Position numbers and translations under genes: made by a program. Of a DNA stretch of 36,775 nucleotides, positions 1-7,298 are shown one piece after another. Source of the stretch: Clostridium sp. CAG:169 (GTDB lineage: Bacteria > Bacillota > Clostridia > Oscillospirales > Ruminococcaceae); contig FR880146.1 of NCBI GenBank assembly GCA_000435195.1, positions 1-36,775 on the forward strand, written 5' to 3'. Below the pieces are notes generated by a model. It did no database searches. It saw nothing but the letters and a program-made list of their open reading frames with translations, and was not told the DNA's origin. Every line of letters begins with the position of its first letter. Within the stretch, counting starts at the first letter, position 1.

Positions 1-987
1 GGTGCGGGAGCCGCGTTTGCCGACGTCACAGCCGAACCAAACCGGTTCGCCGTCCTGCATCTGCGCGATAGCAGCCTTCTTCAGCTCTTCGATTGGCAGG
101 TTGACATATTTGACCGGGCGACCTTCTTTGACGTTGCCCAGGTAGCTGACACTGTAGGATTTAAAGAACGGTTTGTCCTCGGTCGGAGCGTTGATGAGGC
201 TGATGTAATCGTTGACATTGACGCCGATGTACTTGTCATAGAAGCTCTTTGGAGTCAGACCGCAGTCACGATGGAAGTTGCCATCCTTGTCGCGGTATTC
301 AAAGTCAAAGCTCTTTGGCGGTTTGCCCAGGCTGATGCACAGCATATTGTAGATGGTGGCAAGCATCTCTTCCTTCTGCTGGCGCAGCTGTTCGATGCTG
401 GCTCCGTCCTTGTGAGCTTTGCGCAGGATGCAGGCAAACTCGCGCAGCTTTTCGGTCATGTAGCTGTTCATCTCCTGGGTGGCGGAGGAGATTACACTCT
501 CCGGCATGGCAGCTTTTGGAACCAGACCGTACTTGTTGATAAGGTTGCACAGCATATCCCACTGACCGCCGTCGTTGAGCGGAGCAGAAACCAGATGGGA
601 GATCAATCTGCCGTTGCTTGGCTCATCCAGAGTCTCCAGAATGCTTTCCAGGAAGTAGTTGGATTTTTCCAGTTTATCGTAGAACAGGGTGTAGCTCTGG
701 GAAAGCTCAAAGTTTTCCAGATTCAGTTTGTGCATCACCTGAAAACGCAGGCAGTTGAGGGCTGCAAACATCCAGCAGCGACCGCTCTTTTTCTGGTTGG
801 TGACCTTGCCCTGTTTTAAGCTCAGGGAAAATTCATGAGTGACCCTACGCTCTGTTTGGTAGTTGGTGGCAACCGCGTTGATGCCGTTGCTGACAACCGC
901 ATTCATCGCAAGAGCATTGGTGGGATTGGTGTCAAATCCCTGTTCGAACTGATTGAGGTTTTCCAAAGAAATGTTTGTGTTCATCAT
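1..987 (-). CDS. pepC: aminopeptidase C (bleomycin hydrolase family), N-terminal part
   Basis: This is a cytoplasmic cysteine aminopeptidase of peptidase family C1B that trims N-terminal residues from peptides. About 329 residues are present and the C-terminal part, roughly a quarter of the usual ~445 residues, lies beyond the left edge. The catalytic cysteine stands in the motif SGRCWMFAALN near residue 70, as in lactococcal PepC. A second family motif, PVWFGCDVGK, is close to the edge. The catalytic His and Asn would be outside the window. Two adjacent ATG codons (985-987 and 982-984) follow a strong GAAGGAG site, and either can be the start. The gene is divergent from the Rrf2 regulator. 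The family call is firm. Confidence 0.93.
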   Translation of the reverse strand, partial: MMNTNISLENLNQFEQGFDTNPTNALAMNAVVSNGINAVATNYQTERRVTHEFSLSLKQGKVTNQKKSGRCWMFAALNCLRFQVMHKLNLENFELSQSYTLFYDKLEKSNYFLESILETLDEPSNGRLISHLVSAPLNDGGQWDMLCNLINKYGLVPKAAMPESVISSATQEMNSYMTEKLREFACILRKAHKDGASIEQLRQQKEEMLATIYNMLCISLGKPPKSFDFEYRDKDGNFHRDCGLTPKSFYDKYIGVNVNDYISLINAPTEDKPFFKSYSVSYLGNVKEGRPVKYVNLPIEELKKAAIAQMQDGEPVWFGCDVGKRGSRT

Positions 988-1193
988 TTGTCACTCCTTC
1001 ATAAAATGTAGCAGGCACTTTACCTGTTGACTCTATTCTACCACTTTTTCGACAAAAATCTTAAACTTTTTATGAATTTTACAGATATTTTTGCCGAGAT
1101 TGGGTGGAAAGGAGGGGGTGTTCGCTTTTGATAGGCGTAAAAAGAGGAAAAAAGGGAAGAAAAACAGCATCGGCATTTCTAAAATCTTTTGGC

Positions 1194-1245
1194 TTGACAA
1201 CTGATACAGGGTATTATATACTAAAAAGGTAAGGTTAGACCGGTC
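1194..1245 (+). promoter_or_regulatory. promoter and operator-like dyad of the Rrf2 gene
   Basis: TTGACA at 1194-1199 and TATACT at 1217-1222 are separated by 17 bp, a near-consensus sigma-A promoter. About 10 bp after the expected start point is the perfect 8-bp palindrome GACCGGTC (1238-1245), with weaker symmetry further out. Its place suggests an operator, most simply for autoregulation by the Rrf2 protein; that role is inferred. Confidence 0.7.
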
Positions 1246-1279
1246 AATCGATACGGCGAAGAAGTGTGAGGTGAACGAC

Positions 1280-1678
1280 GTGCATATTACTTTGGAAGCC
1301 GATTATGCAGTCAGGATCGTTCAGGTGCTGGCACAGAGCAATAAGCGCCTGGATGCAAAAACAATCTCTGAGATGACAGGAGTGACCCTGCGCTTTTCCT
1401 TAAAGATACTGCGCAAGCTGGTGGCAGCGGGGATCATCCGTTCTTTTAAAGGTACCCAGGGCGGTTATGAGATCGGACGACCGCTTGATGAAATCTCGCT
1501 GGGCGAGGTCATTGAAACCATTGAAGGGAGATATACCCTGAACCGCTGCATAACAGGGGAATATGCCTGCACCCGAAAAAAGGGACAGTGCTGTAAGTTT
1601 CAAAAAGTTTTCCGTGAAATCTCGGAGGATGTGCGCGAAAAGCTGTACTCCTATAAGTTTACAGATTTTGTGGATTAA
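1280..1678 (+). CDS. Rrf2 family transcriptional regulator
   Basis: This is a 132-residue winged helix-turn-helix regulator of the Rrf2 family, which includes IscR, NsrR and CymR. The start MHITLEADYAVRI and the wing region FKGTQGGYEIGRP are typical. Cysteines at about 90, 97, 104 and 105 resemble the spacing that holds an iron-sulfur cluster in IscR and NsrR, so redox, iron-sulfur or NO sensing is possible. CymR-type regulators lack these cysteines. I chose the GTG at 1280 because GAGGTG lies 6 nt before it. The upstream GTG at 1271 overlaps that ribosome binding site. The gene is monocistronic, with its own promoter and a strong terminator. Its target is unknown; no isc or suf genes are adjacent. 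Confidence 0.88.
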   Translation: MHITLEADYAVRIVQVLAQSNKRLDAKTISEMTGVTLRFSLKILRKLVAAGIIRSFKGTQGGYEIGRPLDEISLGEVIETIEGRYTLNRCITGEYACTRKKGQCCKFQKVFREISEDVREKLYSYKFTDFVD

Positions 1679-1693
1679 AAACTCAACCATAGC

Positions 1694-1739
1694 AATACAG
1701 AAAGGCTCCGCCAAACGGCGGAGCCTTTCTGTATTTTGG
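1694..1739 (+). terminator. intrinsic terminator after the Rrf2 gene
   Basis: A perfect 19-bp stem (1694-1712 with 1717-1735) with loop AAAC is followed by a short T-rich stretch. It lies between the Rrf2 gene and the convergent membrane-protein gene and may serve both. Confidence 0.88.
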
Positions 1740-1776
1740 GTTTTATATGGTGTTTTATCATTTAGAGATAACAAAA

Positions 1777-2235
1777 TTAGCAGCGGTATCCTCTGGTTGC
1801 ATACAGAATCAGCAGTGGACCAACCACCGGAATCAATGAGAGGATGGTGAATAAAAATTTGTTTTGCGGTGCATACTGCTGGAAAACGAACAGATAAACC
1901 AGCACCTGACCGAGATAAACCAGCAGGTTGAGCAGTGAGCTGACCAAACCACCCAACAGAGGTACTGCATAGGCGACCGAAGAAAAGATGGACAACAGCG
2001 GCAGTGCGTATGCCAGCGGGATGTCGCTGAGATAGCGGTTGAAGGGTGCTGTGTTGTATTTGAGGGTGTCGCCGATGTATCCGATGATATAGAGGCTGAA
2101 AAAGGGAATGAAGGCAAGCCAGGCGTTATTTAAGCAGCGCAGTTTTGCCAGCTTGTAAAAAGCAAAAGCAGAAACGATGTAGATTGCCAGTGAGATCATG
2201 TTGGTGATCGACCAACCCAAAAATGCAAAATGCAT
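1777..2235 (-). CDS. small integral membrane protein of unknown function
   Basis: This encodes 152 residues with about four hydrophobic segments: near the N-terminus, around AWLAFIPFFSLYIIGYIGD, in the middle (SDIPLAYALPLLSIFSSVAYAV), and a long C-terminal stretch. The pattern of a short helix, a KLAKLRCLNNAW segment and a repeated proline-containing hydrophobic helix is seen in many uncharacterised Clostridia membrane proteins. No enzymatic motif is visible. GAAGGG lies 8 nt before the ATG. The gene stands alone, convergent with the Rrf2 gene, and has an extended -10 promoter. I do not assign a function. Confidence 0.65.
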   Translation of the reverse strand: MHFAFLGWSITNMISLAIYIVSAFAFYKLAKLRCLNNAWLAFIPFFSLYIIGYIGDTLKYNTAPFNRYLSDIPLAYALPLLSIFSSVAYAVPLLGGLVSSLLNLLVYLGQVLVYLFVFQQYAPQNKFLFTILSLIPVVGPLLILYATRGYRC

Positions 2236-2282
2236 AATGGATGCCCTTCTTTCTTTAGCTGTAAGATTGAACTTGTATTCTT

Positions 2283-2292
2283 ATTATAGCAT
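2283..2292 (-). promoter_or_regulatory. extended -10 promoter for the membrane-protein gene
   Basis: On the minus strand TATAAT (2288-2283) is preceded by TGC, forming an extended -10 element. The -35 region is weak. It lies about 50 bp upstream of the ATG. I see no gene in the rest of 2290-2450. Confidence 0.6.
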
Positions 2293-2451
2293 CTTTGCAG
2301 GAAAAATCCTAGGGGTATTTTCAAATATTTTCACAACATTTCCACTGAAAACGCAGTGGTTTTCAACAAAAACAGGAAAAAATAGGGAAAGAATACAGCA
2401 ATCTGCTGTTTTATAAAGAATTATTTCTACAAATCATACAAGACAGTGTTC

Positions 2452-2480
2452 AAAAAAAGGAGGGTTTTGCCCTCCTTTTT
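2452..2480 (-). terminator. intrinsic terminator of murA
   Basis: The stem AAAAAGGAGGG (2454-2464) with CCCTCCTTTTT (2470-2480) has a 5-nt loop. Read on the minus strand it directly follows the murA stop codon and ends in a T run. Confidence 0.88.
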
Positions 2481-2485
2481 GTCCT

Positions 2486-3769
2486 TTAGGCGTTTTTAGC
2501 AAAAGCAGCGTCGGGAATGGTCACCTTGCGGATATCCGCACCCAAGCCCTGCAATTTGCCAACCAGGTCCTCATAACCGCGCTCGACCCAGTGGATGTCC
2601 TCGATCTCGGAGGTGCCCTTTGCGCTCAGGGCTGCCTGAACCAGTGCGACGCCGGCGCGCAGGTCCAACGCTTTGACGTGCGCACCCGACAGCTGCTCCA
2701 CACCTTCCACAACGGCAACCTTGCCGTCCACCTGAATCTTTGCACCCATGCGGTGCAGTTCATCGACATATTTGAAGCGGTTGTCCCACACCCCTTCAGT
2801 CACGATGCTCGTTCCCTGTGCGATGGCAAGCAGGGTGGTCATCTGTGGCTGCATATCGGTGGGGAAGCCGGGATGCGGCAGGGTCTTAACATTGGTCTTG
2901 ACAAGCTTTCCAGTGCGGCGCACCAGAATGGAATCATCGTATTCTTCAATTTCACAACCAGCTTGAATCAGCTTGTCGGTGATTGCCTCCAGATGTTTTG
3001 GAATGACGTTTTTGATGAGGACCTCTCCGCCGGCGGCAGCGGTCATGGTCATATAGGTGCCGGCTTCGATCTGGTCCGGGATGATTGGATAGGTCGTGCC
3101 GTGCATCAAATCGACCCCGTGAATCTTGATGACATCGGTGCCGGCTCCGCGGATGTCCGCACCCATGGAGTTTAAGAAGTTTGCAAGGTCAACGATGTGT
3201 GGCTCTTTGGCGGCATTTTCCAGAATGGTCAGTCCCTTTGCACGCACGGCTGCCAGCATGATGTTGACCGTAGCACCCACCGAAACCACATCCAGATAGA
3301 TGTGGGAACCGAACATTTCTTCGCTGGTGGCGTTGATGAAGCCGTAATCGGTGGTGACAGTGGCACCCAGCGCCTCAAAGCCCTTGATGTGCTGGTCGAT
3401 GGGACGCACGCCAAAGTTACATCCGCCCGGAGGGGAAACGTGCGCCTGCCCAAAGCGTCCTAAAAATGCGCCCAGGAAATAATAGGATGCACGCAGATGC
3501 CGCGCCGATTCGTAAGGCACGACCGGCTCGGTGATGTTGCGGGTGTCGATTTCGACGGTGTTTTTGGCAAGATAGCGCACCTGTGCGCCCAGGTCCTTTA
3601 ATATCTGAAACAGGATGGTGACATCACTGATATTGGGTACGTTTTCAATGACGCAGACATCCTGCGCCAGTACAGTCGCAGGGATGATTGCGACCGCGGC
3701 ATTTTTGGCTCCGCTGATCTCCACTTCACCGTGGAGGGTGCTTGGTCCGTTGATGATATATTTTTCCAA
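2486..3769 (-). CDS. murA: UDP-N-acetylglucosamine 1-carboxyvinyltransferase
   Basis: This enzyme transfers enolpyruvate from phosphoenolpyruvate to UDP-GlcNAc, the first committed step of peptidoglycan synthesis in the cytoplasm. The 427 residues cover the whole EPSP-synthase fold. Lys22 and Asn23 lie in ISGAKNAAV. The catalytic cysteine, target of fosfomycin, is Cys117 in PPGGCNFGVRPIDQH. A further family block is TDMQPQMTTLLAIA. The start is a TTG at 3767-3769 with AAGGGGAG 6 nt upstream, and the resulting MEKYIINGPS matches MurA N-termini. Many Firmicutes carry two copies (murAA and murAB) and I cannot say which this is. The gene is monocistronic. Confidence 0.96.
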   Translation of the reverse strand: MEKYIINGPSTLHGEVEISGAKNAAVAIIPATVLAQDVCVIENVPNISDVTILFQILKDLGAQVRYLAKNTVEIDTRNITEPVVPYESARHLRASYYFLGAFLGRFGQAHVSPPGGCNFGVRPIDQHIKGFEALGATVTTDYGFINATSEEMFGSHIYLDVVSVGATVNIMLAAVRAKGLTILENAAKEPHIVDLANFLNSMGADIRGAGTDVIKIHGVDLMHGTTYPIIPDQIEAGTYMTMTAAAGGEVLIKNVIPKHLEAITDKLIQAGCEIEEYDDSILVRRTGKLVKTNVKTLPHPGFPTDMQPQMTTLLAIAQGTSIVTEGVWDNRFKYVDELHRMGAKIQVDGKVAVVEGVEQLSGAHVKALDLRAGVALVQAALSAKGTSEIEDIHWVERGYEDLVGKLQGLGADIRKVTIPDAAFAKNA

Positions 3770-3838
3770 GGCAGACTCCCCTTAATTTGCATTTTTAAGC
3801 GGACAGGCTCCCGAACGACCTGACCGCACAGCACCGTT

Positions 3839-3867
3839 TAGTATTTCACAAAAAACAAAAAATACTA
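3839..3867. repeat. inverted repeat upstream of murA
   Basis: TAGTATTT (3839-3846) and AAATACTA (3860-3867) form a perfect 8-bp inverted repeat with a 13-nt A-rich spacer, about 70 bp before the murA start. It may be an operator or part of the promoter region; nothing further can be said. Confidence 0.4.
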
Positions 3868-3953
3868 CCGGCTGTTCTGTCTATCTATTTCTGCATGGAC
3901 CGAAGAAGCTTTGCTTTCTGCCGGTCGAGTGATTTTTTTGGATTATTTTCAAG

Positions 3954-4886
3954 CTATTTAAACATACCCTTTTTCCAGAAAATCAGGGTGCATACCAACA
4001 TCAATACGATGGCGGTGCTGACAACGAACCAGAAGTATGGAAGAGGAAGGTCGTTGACGTTGATACCGTAAAGACCGAAGACGATGTTTGGCAGCGCCAT
4101 GACCATGGTCAGCGCAGTCAGCGTCTTCATCACGATATTCATATTGTTGTTGATGATGGAAGCAAAGGCATCCATGGTGTTGGAAAGGACGTTGGAGTAA
4201 ATCGAGCACATCTCAATCGCCTGTTTGACCTCGATGATGACGTCCTCCAAAAGCTCTTCGTCCGCATCATAGAGCTTGATGATGCGACCGCGCAAAATCT
4301 TTTCCAGAGTTACTTCGGTTGATTTTAACGAGGTCGAAAAATAAACCAGCGATTTTTCCAGTCCCAAAATCTGGATCAGCTCTTTATTTCGCATGGTTTT
4401 GTGCAGCAAGTTTTCAGTTGTGTAGGAAATTTTATCGATCTGTTTTAAGTACTGCAAGAATCGCGTTGCGATGCGCAGCAGGATGTTCAGTAAAAATTGT
4501 GTGCGCAGATGGGTCTGGATATTCTTGACTAAACCCTGGCTGAGTTCAGAGATGACCGCATTTTCGCGCAGGCAGACGGTGGTGATGAAGCGGTTGTTGG
4601 TGATGATTGCCATTGGCATGGTGGAATAGACCACCGTTTTTTCCTCATCCTGTCGCTCTGCTGTCGGCACGTCCACGATGACCAGTGTCTGCTCCTCTTC
4701 CGATTCAACACGGGAGCTTTCCTCTTCGTCCAAAGCCGCGCGCACAAAGTCCTGCTCCAAACCCAAAACGTCCACCAGATAGCGGACCTCAGGCTCGGTC
4801 GGACAAATTGCACAGACCCAGCAGCCGTCCTCGACTGCATGAATCTGAGAAACTTTTCCATCTATTGTTTTATAAAAATTGAGCAC
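3954..4886 (-). CDS. CorA/MIT family divalent cation transporter with a GIN pore motif
   Basis: This is a 310-residue membrane protein of the CorA magnesium transporter superfamily, which forms pentameric channels. The cytoplasmic N-terminal part (residues 1-240) is acidic and helical, and two transmembrane helices occupy the last 65 residues. The usual YGMN signature after the first helix is YGIN here (GIN about 274-276, followed by VNDLPLP), so magnesium selectivity is not certain. The start is GTG at 4884-4886, 5 nt after GGAGGGG. It has its own promoter and a structured 5' leader of about 130 nt with alternative pairings. Magnesium is the default substrate for the family; cobalt, nickel or other ions are possible. 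Confidence 0.88.
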   Translation of the reverse strand: MLNFYKTIDGKVSQIHAVEDGCWVCAICPTEPEVRYLVDVLGLEQDFVRAALDEEESSRVESEEEQTLVIVDVPTAERQDEEKTVVYSTMPMAIITNNRFITTVCLRENAVISELSQGLVKNIQTHLRTQFLLNILLRIATRFLQYLKQIDKISYTTENLLHKTMRNKELIQILGLEKSLVYFSTSLKSTEVTLEKILRGRIIKLYDADEELLEDVIIEVKQAIEMCSIYSNVLSNTMDAFASIINNNMNIVMKTLTALTMVMALPNIVFGLYGINVNDLPLPYFWFVVSTAIVLMLVCTLIFWKKGMFK

Positions 4887-5020
4887 AGGCGCCCCTCCTA
4901 TTTTGAGGACAGAACCGCCGTAAAGCCTGTCCCCAACGCTTTTGTTTTGCTGTATGTCGGAAAACCTAACGGGTCAGGCTTCAAAAAACTCACCTCTTAT
5001 TTGGTAAAAAATCTACATAA
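4887..5020 (-). promoter_or_regulatory. structured 5' leader of the CorA-type gene, possible two-state element
   Basis: Two stems compete for the same bases. AAGCCTG (4923-4929) can pair with CAGGCTT (4975-4981), while the overlapping CTGTCC (4927-4932) can pair with GGACAG (4907-4912). A CCTC next to the second stem can pair with part of the ribosome binding site GGAGGGG (4892-4898, minus strand). This would suit translational control. It did not match the M-box, yybP-ykoY or NiCo consensus as I remember them. A switching role is inferred. Confidence 0.4.
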
Positions 5021-5027
5021 CAGTTTT

Positions 5028-5055
5028 ATTATATCATAAACTAACCTGATTGCAA
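5028..5055 (-). promoter_or_regulatory. promoter of the CorA-type gene
   Basis: On the minus strand TTGCAA (5055-5050) and TATAAT (5033-5028) are separated by 16 bp. Transcription would begin near 5021. Confidence 0.75.
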
Positions 5056-5152
5056 GCAAAAAACACCCGAAGCGGTTTTGGAAGGGTGAAGAAATATCAG
5101 ACAAAAACAGGTAGAAGTTTTGTGCATTTTTTGCTTTTGTAGACAGTTGCGG

Positions 5153-5635
5153 CTATTTATGGTATTTGCTGTGGTTATTGATGCTGCACGCACGATAAAT
5201 TTGTTCAAGCAGCATGACGCGGGCAAGCTGATGCGGGAAGGTCATGCGGGACATCGACAGCTTGAGATTGCTGCGCTGTTTGACCGCAGGGTCCAGTCCC
5301 CAGGAGCCGCCGATGATAAAGCTCATCTGGCTGATGCCGCCGGTCTGCTGGCGCAAAAAGGTTTCGGCAAGCTGCTCGGAGGAAAGCATCTGTCCTTCGA
5401 TGCACATGGCAACCACAAAGGACTGCGCAGGGATTTTGGACAGGATGCTCTGTCCCTCCTGTGCAAGGCAGCTTTCAATCTGTGCAGCGGAAGGGCCCTG
5501 CGGCATTTTGCCTTCGGGCAGCTCAATAATCTGTAATTTGACAAAGGCGCCCAGCCGCTTTTGATATTCTTCGCAGGCGCGGCGCAGATAATCCTCTTTT
5601 AATTTTCCGACGGTAATCAGGTCGACTTTGAGCAT
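5153..5635 (-). CDS. rlmH: 23S rRNA (pseudouridine1915-N3)-methyltransferase
   Basis: This SPOUT-class methyltransferase uses S-adenosylmethionine to methylate pseudouridine 1915 in helix 69 of 23S rRNA on the assembled 70S ribosome. It has the usual family length of 160 residues. The knotted SAM-binding region is visible as FIIGGSWGLDPAV, followed by LSMSRMTFPHQLARVMLLEQIYRA, and the conserved C-terminal YHK is present. The ATG follows AAAGGAGAG by 6 nt. It lies 26 bp downstream of yifB on the same strand and is probably co-transcribed with it. Confidence 0.96.
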   Translation of the reverse strand: MLKVDLITVGKLKEDYLRRACEEYQKRLGAFVKLQIIELPEGKMPQGPSAAQIESCLAQEGQSILSKIPAQSFVVAMCIEGQMLSSEQLAETFLRQQTGGISQMSFIIGGSWGLDPAVKQRSNLKLSMSRMTFPHQLARVMLLEQIYRACSINNHSKYHK

Positions 5636-5661
5636 GGGCAGCTCTCCTTTTCAGATGGGAT

Positions 5662-7206
5662 TTAGCAGTTTCGGTTTTCGTACCAGTATTTCTGGTCAAG
5701 GGTGCGGTAGGCAAGCGCTTCGGCAATCTGGGTGCGTCCGATGGTTTCTTCGCCGGCAAGGTCGGCGATGGTGCGGGCGACCTTGACTACACGGTCATAA
5801 GCACGGGCGGTCATCCCGAGGCTTTCGAAGGAGCGGCGCAAAAATTCCAGTGCTTTGCCGCTGAGTGGGCAGTACTGCTGCAACTTTCCGGCAGGGATGC
5901 GGGCGTTGCAGTGGAAAGGCTCTCCGGCAAACCGTTCTTGCTGAAGCTTGCGTGCTTTTTCTACGCGCGCGCGGACAACAGCCGAGCTTTCTTCGGTACT
6001 GCTGCCGGTCAGGTCGTGAAACTGGACGGGTGCGACCTCGACGTGCAGGTCGATGCGGTCGAGCAAAGGACCGGAGATTTTGGAAATGTAGCGCTGGACA
6101 GCATTTTCCGAGCAGGTGCAGGCGATGCTTGGGTGTCCGCGATAGCCACAGGGACAGGGGTTCATGGCAGCAACGAACATCATCGAGCAGGGATAGGTGA
6201 CGCGGGAGGAGGCGCGGGAGATGGTCACACAGCTGTCTTCGATGGGCTGGCGCAGCACCTCCAGCGACTGCCGCTGAAATTCCGGCAGCTCGTCCAAAAA
6301 CAAAACGCCGTTGTGCGCAAGGGAAATCTCACCCGGAACCGGGCTGGAGCCGCCTCCGGTCAACCCGGCAGGGGAAACGGTGTGGTGCGGCGAGCGAAAC
6401 GGTCGGGTGTTCATGATGGGGTGGTCGGGCGGAAGCATCCCTGCAACCGAGTAGATGCGGGTAGTCTGGATGGCTTCCTCAAAGCTGAGCTTGGGCAGGA
6501 TGGTGGGCAGGCGCTTGGCAAGCATACTTTTTCCGGTGCCGGGTGGTCCAATCAGCAGCAGGTTGTGCCCGCCGGCAGCGGCAATCTCCAGTGCCCGTTT
6601 GGCAAATCCCTGTCCGCGCACCTCACAGAGGTCCTCAGTGAAGCGGTTGCCGCCGTCAAGCAGCAGCATCGGGTCGAAGGGGAGAGGAGCAATCTCCTGC
6701 TGACCGCAAAGGCAGCGGCAGAGCTGTTCGATGTCCGAAACCGGATAGACCTCCAAGCCGTCAACGATGGAAGCTTCTTTGGCATTTGCTTCGGGGACAT
6801 ACAAGCGGAGGATGCCGTCCGCTTTTGCCTGAATTGCCATCGAAAGAACGCCGTTGATGGGACGCAGCTGACCGGACAGACCCAGCTCGCCGACAAAAGC
6901 AGATTTTTCGGGCAGAGCCTCCAGCTGCTGGGAGGCAAGCATGACCGCCAGAAAGATGGGCAGGTCGAAGGCAGGACCCGATTTTTTCTGGCTGGCAGGA
7001 GCCAGATTGACGGTGATTTTGGCAACCGGCAGTTCGTAGCCGGCGTGGACCAAAGCGGACTGCACCCGCGAGCGGGATTCCTTGACGGCGGCATCGGGCA
7101 GTCCGACCACATCGAAGGAAGGAATCGAGCGGCTGAGTGTGGTTTCCACCGTGACCGCATAGGCATCAATCCCGTTGATTCCATAGCTTTTAACGCAACT
7201 GTACAC
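5662..7206 (-). CDS. YifB/ComM family Mg chelatase-like AAA+ ATPase
   Basis: This 514-residue protein has the ComM/YifB layout: an N-terminal Lon-protease-like (ChlI) domain, a central AAA+ module and a C-terminal Mg-chelatase domain. Walker A is GPPGTGKS near residue 220, Walker B is LFLDELPEF, and the CPCGYRGHP cysteine region follows. ComM in naturally competent Gram-negative bacteria is a helicase that promotes branch migration during transformation; the role in Clostridia is not established. The start is GTG, with GGAGGG 8 nt upstream, and MYSCVKSYGINGIDAYAV fits the family N-terminus. It heads the yifB-rlmH operon. Confidence 0.93.
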   Translation of the reverse strand: MYSCVKSYGINGIDAYAVTVETTLSRSIPSFDVVGLPDAAVKESRSRVQSALVHAGYELPVAKITVNLAPASQKKSGPAFDLPIFLAVMLASQQLEALPEKSAFVGELGLSGQLRPINGVLSMAIQAKADGILRLYVPEANAKEASIVDGLEVYPVSDIEQLCRCLCGQQEIAPLPFDPMLLLDGGNRFTEDLCEVRGQGFAKRALEIAAAGGHNLLLIGPPGTGKSMLAKRLPTILPKLSFEEAIQTTRIYSVAGMLPPDHPIMNTRPFRSPHHTVSPAGLTGGGSSPVPGEISLAHNGVLFLDELPEFQRQSLEVLRQPIEDSCVTISRASSRVTYPCSMMFVAAMNPCPCGYRGHPSIACTCSENAVQRYISKISGPLLDRIDLHVEVAPVQFHDLTGSSTEESSAVVRARVEKARKLQQERFAGEPFHCNARIPAGKLQQYCPLSGKALEFLRRSFESLGMTARAYDRVVKVARTIADLAGEETIGRTQIAEALAYRTLDQKYWYENRNC

Positions 7207-7241
7207 TGAAACATCCCTCCATGACAGCAGGATTTTTCTTT

Positions 7242-7250
7242 ATTATACCA
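7242..7250 (-). promoter_or_regulatory. extended -10 promoter of yifB-rlmH
   Basis: TGGTATAAT on the minus strand (7250-7242) is a perfect -10 hexamer with the extended TG motif. No good -35 is visible. It is about 35 bp upstream of the GTG start. Confidence 0.65.
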
Positions 7251-7298
7251 CAGTTGGGGGAAAGCGAGAACGATATTTGCCAAAGTTTTGGAATGAAT

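Noticed and set aside
271..819. 182-codon plus-strand frame at the left edge
   Set aside because: It is the complement of the aminopeptidase C gene, whose active-site motif is intact.
5911..7209. 432-codon plus-strand frame across yifB
   Set aside because: It lies opposite a clear YifB gene with intact motifs and shows no family similarity.
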